DNA of 51,001 bases from Bacteroidales bacterium (GTDB lineage Bacteria > Bacteroidota > Bacteroidia > Bacteroidales > F082). Made by a program: the position numbers and the translations under genes. How positions within the stretch are numbered: position 1 is the stretch's first letter; the number at the start of each line of letters is the position of its first letter. Below the pieces are notes generated by a model. It had not been told where the DNA came from and did not search any database. It was given only the letters and a program-made list of their open reading frames with translations. Positions 22,830-30,843 of the stretch are shown in pieces. The stretch spans positions 1-51,001 of the forward strand of contig JAFRRE010000119.1 in the NCBI GenBank assembly GCA_017428285.1, in the 5' to 3' direction.

Positions 22830-25800
22830 ATGAAAAAGCTATCCTTACTCCTTGTCTTGGCCTTGAGCACTTTATTCGCTTTGGCCCAGAACGGTCGTAT
22901 CGACTTGCGCAGCATTTCCTCGGCCGAAATCACGCATAGTGACTTTACCTCGTTGCGTGCTACCTTCAACTATGGCTCCATCGAGAGCATCGAAGTGCCC
23001 ACCGAAAGAGGTACTTTCTCAGAAATCGCCATTGAAGGCACATACGCCTCAGGCGAAATCGGTACTCCCGAACTGCCCACCTCTCACCAGTTGTTGGCCG
23101 TGCCTTTCGGTGCAACACCAAGCGTCAATGTAATTAGTTTCACTACTACAGATTACCGCCTCTCCGACTACGGCATCAAAACCCTTTTGCCTCATCAGCC
23201 TTCCGTTCGCAAGGACCAGAATCCTGATGAAGTGGAGTTCGTGTACAATGCCGAAGCCTATCAGACCCGCAGCCTTGCCACGATGCCCGAAGCCACGATT
23301 GAAGTGCAAGGCACCATGCGTGGTATTCGTATCGGCTCGTTGGTCATTAATCCCGTGAGCTATAATCCTGCTTCCAACACCTTGCGCGTGTTCAACAACA
23401 TTGAAGTGGAAATCAACTTCGATGGCGCCGACCACGCCGAGACTGAGCGTATGCTGCTCAGCACCTACAGCCCATATTTCGACATCGTCTACAAGCAGAT
23501 GTTCAACTACCGACAAATCATGGACGTCTATTCCGACCATCCCGATCTGATGGCTTATCCTGTCCACATGATCGTCATCACACCCGAAAACTATATTTCC
23601 GCTTTGCAGCCTTGGATTAATTGGAAAATTCAAAAAGGCTTTGACGTGAACGTGGTGACTACCGCCCAAGCCGGTGGTAACTATAACGCCATTCAGTCTT
23701 ACGTACAGAACCTTTACAATACTGGTGTCAGCCAAGGTGCTACACCTACCTTCCTTGTCCTTGTGGGCGACACGGGACAAATCCCCGGAAGAACCAGTGG
23801 TACCGCCACTCAAAAAGTGACTGACCTATATTATGGATCCGTTGATAACGACTATTTCCCGGATATGTTCTACAGCCGCATGTCGGCCGAAAACACCAAC
23901 CAAGTCACTGCCATCGTCAACAAGATCCTGCAATACGAGCAATACACCATGCCCGACCCGAGCTATCTGAACAACGCGACCCTTATCGCCGGATGGGATT
24001 CCTATTGGACCTCCCGCGTTGGAGCTCCCACCATTAACTATGCCACCACCTATTATTATAATACGGCACACGGCTTCACCCAAGTCAACTCCCATGTCAA
24101 CCAAAGCCAATATCCTGGCTGCTACAATTCCTTGAGCACAGGTGTCGGTTTTGTCAACTACACGGCTCACGGTGACAACAACATGTGGGCTGAACCACAA
24201 TTCACCAACAGCAATGTCAACCAACTGACCAACACTAATAAATACTTCCTTGCCATGGGCAACTGCTGCTTGTCGGGTAATTTCGGGTACAGCTCTATGT
24301 GCTTTGGTGAGGCCATGCTCCGTGGGGAAAACAAAGCCGCTTATTCTTACATTGGTTCATGCCCCAACACCTATTGGTACGAGGATTATTACTTCGGTGT
24401 AGGCGCCACCAACGTCTTTAGTCAAACACCTACATTGACAAATACCGCCACTGGTGTTTATGACGGCATTTGGATGGATGAAACCTACAACACCGTATCA
24501 TCCATTGTCTTCCTTGGCAACCTGGCAGTTTGTTATGCCCATGCTGGAAACTATCAAACCAGTTCCAATCCTACCTATTACTGGCAAGCTTACCATGTGC
24601 TCGGTGATGGCTCCATCATGCCTTACCGTGTGAATCCAACCCCCAACACGGTCAGCCACGCCTCTTCCATTCCTTCGGGTTCAAGCAACTTCACTGTGAA
24701 TGCACAAGCTGGTTCATACGTTGGCATTTCGCAAAACAACGTACTGAAAGGCGCTGCTCTGGTGCCCGCTTCAGGTTCGGTCAATGTGCAGGTAAGCGGA
24801 ATCACTTCAGGTCAACCCGTGAAAATTGTGGTTACCAAGCCTCAACGCCAACCTTACATCCAAGACATTACTGTAGGCGGAGGTGGCGGCACCACATACA
24901 CTGTTGCAGTTTCAGCCAACCCCACCAATGGTGGTAATGTCACAGGCGGCGGCACCTACAACCAAGGTCAGTCCTGCACTGTTACTGCTACCGCCAACAG
25001 CGGATTCACTTTCACCAATTGGACGGAAAACGGCAGTGTGGTTTCAACCCAAGCCAGCTACACCTTCGTTGTCAATAGCAACCGTAACTTGGTGGCTAAC
25101 TTCCAAGCACAGACGCAAAACTACAACATCACCGTATCTGCCAACCCGACCAACGGCGGCACCGTCACGGGTGGCGGCAGTTACCAACAAGGACAATCCT
25201 GCACTGTGCATGCTACTGCCAACAGCGGCTTCACCTTCACCAACTGGACAGAAAACGGCAGTGTGGTCTCAACGCAAGCCAATTACACCTTCACGGTGAG
25301 TGGCAACCGCACCTTGGTGGCCAACTTCCAAGCACAACCTCAGAACTACACCATCAGTGTGTCTGCCAATCCAACCAATGCCGGTACTGTTTCAGGTGGC
25401 GGAACCTTCCAACAAGGTCAGACCTGCACAGTGCATGCCACTCCAGCTACTAACTACACCTTCGTGAGATGGACTGAGAATGGCAACCAAGTCTCCACAA
25501 ATGCCAACTACACTTTCACCGTCAATGGCAATCGCAATCTTGTGGCACAATTCCAAGGCCAAAGCTGCTATATCGCCACTACCTCCAACCCGAGCGATGG
25601 TGGCACCACCAGTGGTAACGGCCTCTATCACTTTGGAGAGACCTGCACTGTAACAGCAACGCCTGCCACAGGATATGAGTTTGTAAATTGGACGGATAAT
25701 GGCAGTGTAGCCTCTACTGAAGCCGCCTATACCTTCACCGTCGAGAGTGGACGCAACTTAGTGGCCAACTTCGCCGTGCTAACCTTCCAAATCACAGCCA

Positions 25801-26252
25801 CAGTTGTGCCTGCTGAAGGTGGAACTGCAATTGGAGGAGGCACTTACAACTATGGCGATGTAGTCACTATAGAAGTGGACACCAACGAAGACTGGGCTTT
25901 CATGAATTGGACGGAAAACGGCAGTGTCGTTTCGGAAGAAAAAACCTATACCTTCACCGCATTAGAGGACCACACTTTTGTGGCCAATCTTGAATACACC
26001 GAAGGCGTTGGCGAACAAAACGGGAGTCAGACGGTCATCTACCCCAACCCCGTCAGCGACAAGATGACTATTGAGGCACAAGAAACCATTGGCACAGTGG
26101 AAATCTACAACCTCATGGGTGCGATGGTCTATAGTCAGAAGAACTGCACCAACAAGGTGGAAATCAACGCCGCCGACCTGCAAAGCGGAATCTATTTCAT
26201 CCGTCTAACGAACGACAAGGTTTCTGAAACCAGAAGGTTCGTGAAAGAATAA
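22830..26252 (+). CDS. Gingipain-like C25 cysteine peptidase with five beta repeats, T9SS-secreted
   Basis: A 1140-residue secreted protease. Signal peptide 1-20 (ends LFALAQ; a start nine bases upstream is also possible). A propeptide-like region (about 21-235) precedes the C25 domain (about 240-600), where His447 in YTAHGDNNMWAEP and Cys480 in GNCCLSGNFGY align with the gingipain His/Cys pair. Residues 690-1060 hold five tandem Bacteroides-Listeria type repeats of about 75 residues (units start at 690, 765, 840, 914 and 986), each with FTNWTENGSVVS and LVANF. The C-terminus (IYPNPVSDKMTI to RRFVKE) is a T9SS type A sorting domain. Related gingipains of Porphyromonas degrade host proteins; the substrate preference here is unknown. 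Confidence 0.92.
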   Translation: MKKLSLLLVLALSTLFALAQNGRIDLRSISSAEITHSDFTSLRATFNYGSIESIEVPTERGTFSEIAIEGTYASGEIGTPELPTSHQLLAVPFGATPSVNVISFTTTDYRLSDYGIKTLLPHQPSVRKDQNPDEVEFVYNAEAYQTRSLATMPEATIEVQGTMRGIRIGSLVINPVSYNPASNTLRVFNNIEVEINFDGADHAETERMLLSTYSPYFDIVYKQMFNYRQIMDVYSDHPDLMAYPVHMIVITPENYISALQPWINWKIQKGFDVNVVTTAQAGGNYNAIQSYVQNLYNTGVSQGATPTFLVLVGDTGQIPGRTSGTATQKVTDLYYGSVDNDYFPDMFYSRMSAENTNQVTAIVNKILQYEQYTMPDPSYLNNATLIAGWDSYWTSRVGAPTINYATTYYYNTAHGFTQVNSHVNQSQYPGCYNSLSTGVGFVNYTAHGDNNMWAEPQFTNSNVNQLTNTNKYFLAMGNCCLSGNFGYSSMCFGEAMLRGENKAAYSYIGSCPNTYWYEDYYFGVGATNVFSQTPTLTNTATGVYDGIWMDETYNTVSSIVFLGNLAVCYAHAGNYQTSSNPTYYWQAYHVLGDGSIMPYRVNPTPNTVSHASSIPSGSSNFTVNAQAGSYVGISQNNVLKGAALVPASGSVNVQVSGITSGQPVKIVVTKPQRQPYIQDITVGGGGGTTYTVAVSANPTNGGNVTGGGTYNQGQSCTVTATANSGFTFTNWTENGSVVSTQASYTFVVNSNRNLVANFQAQTQNYNITVSANPTNGGTVTGGGSYQQGQSCTVHATANSGFTFTNWTENGSVVSTQANYTFTVSGNRTLVANFQAQPQNYTISVSANPTNAGTVSGGGTFQQGQTCTVHATPATNYTFVRWTENGNQVSTNANYTFTVNGNRNLVAQFQGQSCYIATTSNPSDGGTTSGNGLYHFGETCTVTATPATGYEFVNWTDNGSVASTEAAYTFTVESGRNLVANFAVLTFQITATVVPAEGGTAIGGGTYNYGDVVTIEVDTNEDWAFMNWTENGSVVSEEKTYTFTALEDHTFVANLEYTEGVGEQNGSQTVIYPNPVSDKMTIEAQETIGTVEIYNLMGAMVYSQKNCTNKVEINAADLQSGIYFIRLTNDKVSETRRFVKE
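24897..26001 (+). repeat. Five tandem coding repeats in the C25 protease
   Basis: Units begin at 24897, 25122, 25347, 25569 and 25785, about 216-225 bases each. The first two are the most similar at DNA level; the last two have drifted. Each encodes a beta-rich module with an NWT(E/D)NGS core. Confidence 0.85.
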
Positions 26253-26269
26253 TATCGTTTAAATAGAAC

Positions 26270-26325
26270 GAAACCGACCGCCTCTATATTCCGTTAGGAA
26301 TGACATAGGCGGTCGGTTTCTTTAT
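26270..26325. terminator. Strong intrinsic terminator after the C25 protease
   Basis: Perfect 14-bp stem, GAAACCGACCGCCT (26270-26283) against AGGCGGTCGGTTTC (26307-26320), followed by T-rich sequence. It lies between convergent genes and can serve both directions. Confidence 0.85.
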
Positions 26326-26350
26326 GCCTTTATTCTTTATTCTTTATTCT

Positions 26351-26875
26351 TTATTCAATCCAATAGACATAATTCTCTTTGCGCGGCGCAGCCTCGGGAT
26401 AATCGCCCTTCACATAGCCCAACACACAGTTGCCGATTCCTACATATTTTTCAGGAACACCGAGTTCCTTCAATATTTCTTTGCCTTCATCGATCATGAA
26501 AACCTCGCGAGCGCGATGCACCCAACAACAGCCCAGACCTTTGGCATGAGCCGCATTGAGCAAGTTACCCATCACTAATGCACCGTCTTCCTTCCAGGTA
26601 TAGACCGTGCTATCGGCCAAAACCACCAGCACCACAGGAGCACCAAAGAAAGGGTCGAAGTCATCCCTGCCAATGACAACGGAATTGAGTCGGCTCAACT
26701 TATCACGCACCTCACGGTTGGTGACGGCAAGGATGATGGCACTTTGACGGTTTTTGCCTGAAGGTGCATACATGCCTGCCTGACAAATCTCTTCAATCAT
26801 CTCTTTAGATGGCATTTCGTCAGTATAGCTGCGCACGCTGCGGCGTGTCATCAAGTCGTGAAGGGTAGTATCCAT
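26351..26875 (-). CDS. Nitroreductase family protein
   Basis: A 174-residue FMN-dependent oxidoreductase of the nitroreductase family. RRSVRSYTDEMPSKE binds the FMN phosphate near the N-terminus, YAPSGKNRQSAIIL is the second conserved block, and GLGCCWVHRA with the final VLGYVKGDYPEAAPRKE form the C-terminal FMN site. It probably reduces nitro-compounds, quinones or flavins using NAD(P)H. The length is at the short end for the family. The promoter TACCTTTG (26945-26952) lies inside the promoter of the divergent transporter gene. Confidence 0.92.
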   Translation of the reverse strand: MDTTLHDLMTRRSVRSYTDEMPSKEMIEEICQAGMYAPSGKNRQSAIILAVTNREVRDKLSRLNSVVIGRDDFDPFFGAPVVLVVLADSTVYTWKEDGALVMGNLLNAAHAKGLGCCWVHRAREVFMIDEGKEILKELGVPEKYVGIGNCVLGYVKGDYPEAAPRKENYVYWIE

Positions 26876-26934
26876 AGTAACAAGTTATAGAGTCTCTCGA
26901 AATCGTTAGATTCGACGCTGTTAAATAATCTTTT

Positions 26935-26965
26935 TTTGAGGCGGCAAAGGTACACATTATTTTTG
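26935..26965 (+). promoter_or_regulatory. Consensus promoter of the BASS transporter gene
   Basis: TTTG at 26935-26938, 19-base spacer, TATTTTTG at 26958-26965, 28 bases before the ATG at 26994. This is the best match to the Bacteroidota consensus in the window. Confidence 0.8.
26945..26952 (-). promoter_or_regulatory. -7 element of the nitroreductase gene
   Basis: TACCTTTG on the minus strand inside the spacer of the opposite promoter (26935-26965). The two promoters overlap face to face, so binding at one should block the other. Confidence 0.65.
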
Positions 26966-26993
26966 CAATTTTGCAGCCCGAAATTGGAATTAG

Positions 26994-27890
26994 ATGCAAA
27001 AAGTCAAAAGTTATGTCCTGCCCATTGCCATTGTCTTGGGATTGCTGCTGCACGACTATTGTGCCGCCCTCAGCGTGGTGGTGCCCTTCATCATCTTCAC
27101 CATCATCCTGTTGACCTTCACTGCTGTTGACATCCTCAAGCTGCGCTTCAAACCCTTGTTCGCATGGATCATCCTCTTTCAAGTGGGAGTGAGTATAGGC
27201 GGCTATGCCCTACTCAGACTTTTGAATGTCAACGAAATCATCGCCGAAGGGGTGCTGATTGGCGTATTATGTCCCGTGGCAGCCTCGGTGGCCGTGGTCA
27301 GTACCATGCTAGGTGCCGACCGCAACACCGTGACATCATACACTGTCATCGGCAACTTAATCGTTTCCCTCGTAGCACCCATCTACTTTTCCTTCATCGG
27401 AGTGAACCAAGACATACCCTTTTTCGATTCGTTTCTGCAGATTCTGAGGCGCATCGGAACCGTCATCGGATTGCCTTTCTTCGTGGCCTTGGCCTTGCAG
27501 CTCTTGTGGCCTAAAGCCAACCGTTTCATCAGCCGTTACAAGGGTCTAGCTTTTTATCTTTGGGCTGTGGCCTTGTTCCTGACTTTGGGGCAAACCATCC
27601 ATTTCATTTTCCTCAACGGCAAGGGCAATTGGAACAGCATACTTTGGTTGGGCATCTCAGCTTTATTGTTCTGCATCATCCAATTCGGGTTGGGCAAATG
27701 GATTGGGCACAAATATGGCGACACCATTGCAGGCGGGCAGCTTCTCGGACAAAAAAACTCCGCCATGGGCATCTGGATGGCCAACCATTACCTCCACCCT
27801 TTAGCTTCGGTCTATCTGGCCTTTTATTCGGTCTTCCAGAACCTGTTCAACAGCTGGCAGATCTGGTATTTTGGACGAAAGAAGAAATAG
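26994..27890 (+). CDS. BASS-type (bile acid:sodium symporter-like) transporter
   Basis: A 298-residue membrane protein with about nine to ten hydrophobic segments and very short loops. The pattern GVLCPVAASVAVVSTMLGADRNTVTSYTVIGNLIVSLVAP around residues 83-122 and the C-terminal GQKNSAMGIWMA match the crossing helices of the BASS/SBF superfamily, whose members move organic acids or similar solutes with sodium. The substrate cannot be named. The gene starts 28 bases after a consensus promoter and ends in a region of palindromic repeats. A lone gene with no visible partner. Confidence 0.85.
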   Translation: MQKVKSYVLPIAIVLGLLLHDYCAALSVVVPFIIFTIILLTFTAVDILKLRFKPLFAWIILFQVGVSIGGYALLRLLNVNEIIAEGVLIGVLCPVAASVAVVSTMLGADRNTVTSYTVIGNLIVSLVAPIYFSFIGVNQDIPFFDSFLQILRRIGTVIGLPFFVALALQLLWPKANRFISRYKGLAFYLWAVALFLTLGQTIHFIFLNGKGNWNSILWLGISALLFCIIQFGLGKWIGHKYGDTIAGGQLLGQKNSAMGIWMANHYLHPLASVYLAFYSVFQNLFNSWQIWYFGRKKK

Positions 27891-28018
27891 AGTTTCCCTT
27901 CGGGAATGGACAATCTGCATTATGTTAACAGCGGCGGCCTGTAGCGCTTACAAACTGTAAGCACTTCAAGCCGCTGCATTTTGACGAAGGAATGCACTCC
28001 ATTCCCGTAGGGAATCTC
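27890..28018. repeat. Nested inverted repeats between convergent genes, family G
   Basis: Outer arms TTTCCCTTCGGGAATGGA (from 27893) and CTCCATTCCCGTAGGGAA (to 28014) are inverted copies. Inner arms CAGCGGC and GCCGCTG enclose the hairpin GCTTACA-AAC-TGTAAGC. No gene is present. The region may act as a bidirectional terminator for the transporter and metallopeptidase genes. Confidence 0.75.
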
Positions 28019-28026
28019 GCAATACC

Positions 28027-28884
28027 TTACAGCGAACTGTAGCTCGGCGAAAAGGTGTCGCCTTGGCGAAGATCACCAGTGGTAAGGCCTTTCTTCAGCC
28101 AGCGCATACGCTGTTGAGAGGTGCCGTGGGTAAACAAGTCGCTCTTCACTTCTCGGTATCCAGCCTGACGTTGCAGATAGTCGTCACCGATTTTTTGTGC
28201 GGCATTGATGGCTTCCTCAAGGTCTCCGTCTTCCAACGAGCCAAACATCTTGCTTTCATAATAGCCCCAAACACCAGCATAAAAGTCGGCCTGCAACTCG
28301 ATACGTACGCTCACCTTGTTGGATTCAGCCTTGTCCAAACGAGCCATTTCCTGATGCTTTTCCGAGAGGGTGCCAAGCTGGTTCTGCACATGATGACCCA
28401 CTTCGTGGGCAATGACATAGGCGCAAGCAAAGTCACCATTGATGCCCATAGCATTTTTCATTTCGCTGAAAAAGTCAAGGTCAATGTAAAGACATTGGTC
28501 AGCCGAGCAATAGAACGGTCCCGTTTGTGATGTAGCGTTACCGCAGCCCGTACTAACAGCTTGGTCAAACAAAACAAGTGTCGGCTCCTGATAATCGGCT
28601 CCATACTGTGCAAACACCTTATTCCAAACGTCTTCTGTGCTAGCCAAGATCTGCCTAGAAAACTTGGCAAGAGAGTCTTTTTCTGGCGTATGCTCATAGG
28701 TAGTGGACTGCGTCTGCCCACCTTGCTGCATTTGCTCCATAACAGCACTGGCATCGCCACCCATAAGGCTAATAATCAAGTAAATAATAAGGCCGCCAAT
28801 ACCGATACCACCGGCAGCTGCCACTGTTTTTTTCCCTCTGCGGTCTTCCACATTGGTACTTTCTCTTCTTCCATCTAATCTCAT
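28027..28884 (-). CDS. Neutral zinc metallopeptidase, YpfJ family
   Basis: A 285-residue inner-membrane-anchored protein. A basic N-terminus (MRLDGRRESTNVEDRRGKK) precedes one membrane helix (21-40). The catalytic domain (about 70-280) has GPFYCSADQCLYIDLDFF, the zinc site HEVGHH at 160-165, and ELQADFYAGVWGYY, whose Glu is the third ligand. This matches the putative neutral zinc metallopeptidase family (YpfJ), found widely in bacteria but without a known substrate. Its promoter element TATTTTTG is at 28912-28919. Confidence 0.93.
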   Translation of the reverse strand: MRLDGRRESTNVEDRRGKKTVAAAGGIGIGGLIIYLIISLMGGDASAVMEQMQQGGQTQSTTYEHTPEKDSLAKFSRQILASTEDVWNKVFAQYGADYQEPTLVLFDQAVSTGCGNATSQTGPFYCSADQCLYIDLDFFSEMKNAMGINGDFACAYVIAHEVGHHVQNQLGTLSEKHQEMARLDKAESNKVSVRIELQADFYAGVWGYYESKMFGSLEDGDLEEAINAAQKIGDDYLQRQAGYREVKSDLFTHGTSQQRMRWLKKGLTTGDLRQGDTFSPSYSSL

Positions 28885-28911
28885 GGTGTTTTGTTTTTAG
28901 GATTAATGGCA

Positions 28912-28919
28912 CAAAAATA
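28912..28919 (-). promoter_or_regulatory. -7 element of the zinc peptidase gene
   Basis: TATTTTTG on the minus strand, 28 bases before the ATG at 28884. Confidence 0.55.
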
Positions 28920-28984
28920 CAGAAAAAAGGATACCTGCGTATTACAAGTGACTTTTTTTTTCACAATTATTGTGTTTTTATTGC

Positions 28985-28992
28985 TACCTTTG
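28985..28992 (+). promoter_or_regulatory. -7 element of the 29040/29240 pair
   Basis: TACCTTTG on the plus strand, 48 bases before the ATG at 29040. Confidence 0.6.
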
Positions 28993-29039
28993 CCCTCAGA
29001 AAAACAACTAAATCATCAAAACACAAATACTAGAACATC

Positions 29040-29234
29040 ATGAAAGCATTTGTCAACGACATTGAAGTGCGCACCTATTACGGCGCAAAAGTGAAATCGG
29101 TCGTGCTGGCCTACTGCCGCGCGAATAACCTGCCTCTCAAGCTTGAAGGCATAGAAGTGAAAGACGCTTACGGCAACATCATCGGCCTTGATGGCTCGTT
29201 GCGTGCCAATTCGAAAATCTACGTCAAATTCTAA
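29040..29234 (+). CDS. Small beta-grasp-like protein
   Basis: A 64-residue protein of two beta hairpins around a helix: AFVNDIEVRTYYGAKVKSVVLAYCRANN, then VKDAYGNIIGLDGSLRANSKIYVKF. This order (hairpin, helix, hairpin ending in a short strand) recalls ubiquitin-like beta-grasp proteins such as ThiS or MoaD, but there is no C-terminal Gly-Gly, so a sulfur-carrier role is unlikely. Five bases separate it from the nucleotidase-like lipoprotein gene, and both share the promoter at 28985, so it is probably a partner of that enzyme. Function unknown. Confidence 0.7.
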   Translation: MKAFVNDIEVRTYYGAKVKSVVLAYCRANNLPLKLEGIEVKDAYGNIIGLDGSLRANSKIYVKF

Positions 29235-29239
29235 GTGGT

Positions 29240-30667
29240 ATGAAGAAAATCAGTAAACTTATCTTGGCGACCCTCGTCGCCACGCTTTTCCTTTCGGCTT
29301 GCGAGCCCAAAGAACAGAAACTCTACATCGTTTCCACCAACGATATGCACGCCAACATCGACAACTTCCCTAAGATGGCTGCACTCATCGACAGCCTCCG
29401 CAGTGTTCACCCTGACTTGCTGCTTTTCAGCGCGGGCGACAACCGCTCCGGCAATCCCATCAACGACCGCTACACCGAGCCTGCCAAGCCTATGTATGAA
29501 TTGATGAACGCCGTTGGCTTCGACCTGTCGACCTTCGGCAACCACGAGTGGGATGGCGGCCCAATAGCCTTACGTAATGTGTTGGGCTGGGCACAATTCC
29601 CCTTTGTCTGTGCCAATGTCACTTTCGATGACACCTTGCAGATGCCCAACGTGAAGCCTTACCAAATCTTTGAGCGCAATGGCTTGAAGATTGGCGTCAT
29701 CGGTGGCATCCAGTTGGGCGAGAACGGCCTGCCCGACTTCCATCCGAAGAATGCCGACGGCTCACATTTCGTGCCCATCACCGATGTGTTGCCAAAATAC
29801 ATCGACGAACTCAAAGATTGCAACGCTGTGTTCCTCCTCTCGCACTGCGGTTTTGAAGAGGACATGGAAACCGCTGCCCAATTCCCTCAACTCGATGCTA
29901 TTTTCGGCGGACACAGCCACACCCGCGTGGCCGAGAAGCAAATGGCGGGCAACGTGATGGTCACGCAAGCCGAAGCCAAGGTGAAATTCGTGACTTTGAG
30001 TACCTTCACTTTCCGTGACGGCAAAATCATCGACAAGGACATGCAGCTACTCTCCATCAAGGAATTCCCGAAGCGTAATGCCGAGGTGCAGGCCATGGTT
30101 GACAAATACAACAGCAACGAATTCTTCCGCACTGTGGTCACCACCAACCTCACGCCTATCGACAACTACGAGTCGTTGGGCTGCCTGATGACCGATGCCA
30201 TCCGCTACACCACAGGCTCCGAAATGGGCTTCCAGAACCCTGGTGGTGTGCGTTTCGACACGCTCTCGGCACGCCCCGTGACGCTGAAGGACATCTTCGC
30301 CCTCGACCCCTTCGACAACGAGATCATTGCCTTCACGCTCAGCGGTCAGGAAATCATCAACTTGATGAAGTCGTGCTTCATCACCGACGGTGGTCCCATC
30401 TACTGTTCGGGCTGCTCCTATTCTTATAAGGTGGATGATGAAGGCCAGATGACCGACATCGAAGTGACCTTGGAAGACGGCAAGCCCTTGGACCTTGAAG
30501 CCAAGTACAACATCGTGATGAACAGCTACATGTCGAGCGTATTCGACTATGAGCATGAAGACGACGGTCACACCACCTTCCGCAGCTCCAACGAGCTGAT
30601 GCTTGAATATTTGGCAGAACATCCAGAGATTGATTACGGGAACACAAATAGGGTGAAGGAGAAATAA
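29240..30667 (+). CDS. 5'-nucleotidase-like metallophosphatase lipoprotein
   Basis: A 475-residue lipoprotein: signal sequence with lipobox LSAC (Cys21). The N-terminal metallophosphatase domain (about 25-270) has the dinuclear metal motifs STNDMHAN, GDNRSGN, GNHEWD, LLSHCG and GGHSHT. The C-terminal domain (about 295-470) has the 5'-nucleotidase features NYESLGCLMTDAIR, FQNPGGVR and DPFDNEIIAFTLSG. It should hydrolyse nucleotides or related phosphoesters at the outer face of a membrane, releasing phosphate and nucleosides. The TND rather than TTND start and the ENG loops are ordinary for the UshA/YfkN group. Next genes downstream are unrelated. Confidence 0.92.
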   Translation: MKKISKLILATLVATLFLSACEPKEQKLYIVSTNDMHANIDNFPKMAALIDSLRSVHPDLLLFSAGDNRSGNPINDRYTEPAKPMYELMNAVGFDLSTFGNHEWDGGPIALRNVLGWAQFPFVCANVTFDDTLQMPNVKPYQIFERNGLKIGVIGGIQLGENGLPDFHPKNADGSHFVPITDVLPKYIDELKDCNAVFLLSHCGFEEDMETAAQFPQLDAIFGGHSHTRVAEKQMAGNVMVTQAEAKVKFVTLSTFTFRDGKIIDKDMQLLSIKEFPKRNAEVQAMVDKYNSNEFFRTVVTTNLTPIDNYESLGCLMTDAIRYTTGSEMGFQNPGGVRFDTLSARPVTLKDIFALDPFDNEIIAFTLSGQEIINLMKSCFITDGGPIYCSGCSYSYKVDDEGQMTDIEVTLEDGKPLDLEAKYNIVMNSYMSSVFDYEHEDDGHTTFRSSNELMLEYLAEHPEIDYGNTNRVKEK

Positions 30668-30692
30668 TAGATTCCCTATGGATAATAGACTT

Positions 30693-30766
30693 TGTAGGGC
30701 TGTCGTATCACGGCAGCCGCTGTTGTGAATCAATACAGCGGCTGCCACGATGTGACAGCCCTACAA
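30693..30766. repeat. Palindromic repeat, family C
   Basis: Long inverted repeat: GTAGGGCTGTCGTATCACGG... (from 30694) pairs with the arm ending ...TGTGACAGCCCTAC at 30764, about 26 of 30 positions complementary, loop around TGTGAATCA. Single copy in this window. It follows the nucleotidase gene. Confidence 0.85.
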
Positions 30767-30843
30767 GAATTTGGCACGGTTTTGGTAAGAGAATAAGTGA
30801 ACACTAAATCTAATAGATGTCAAACCCTTAAAAAATCACCACT

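Noticed and set aside
24897..26001. CRISPR-like spacing of repeats
   Set aside because: The units are about 75 codons long and in frame within one protein; they are protein repeats.
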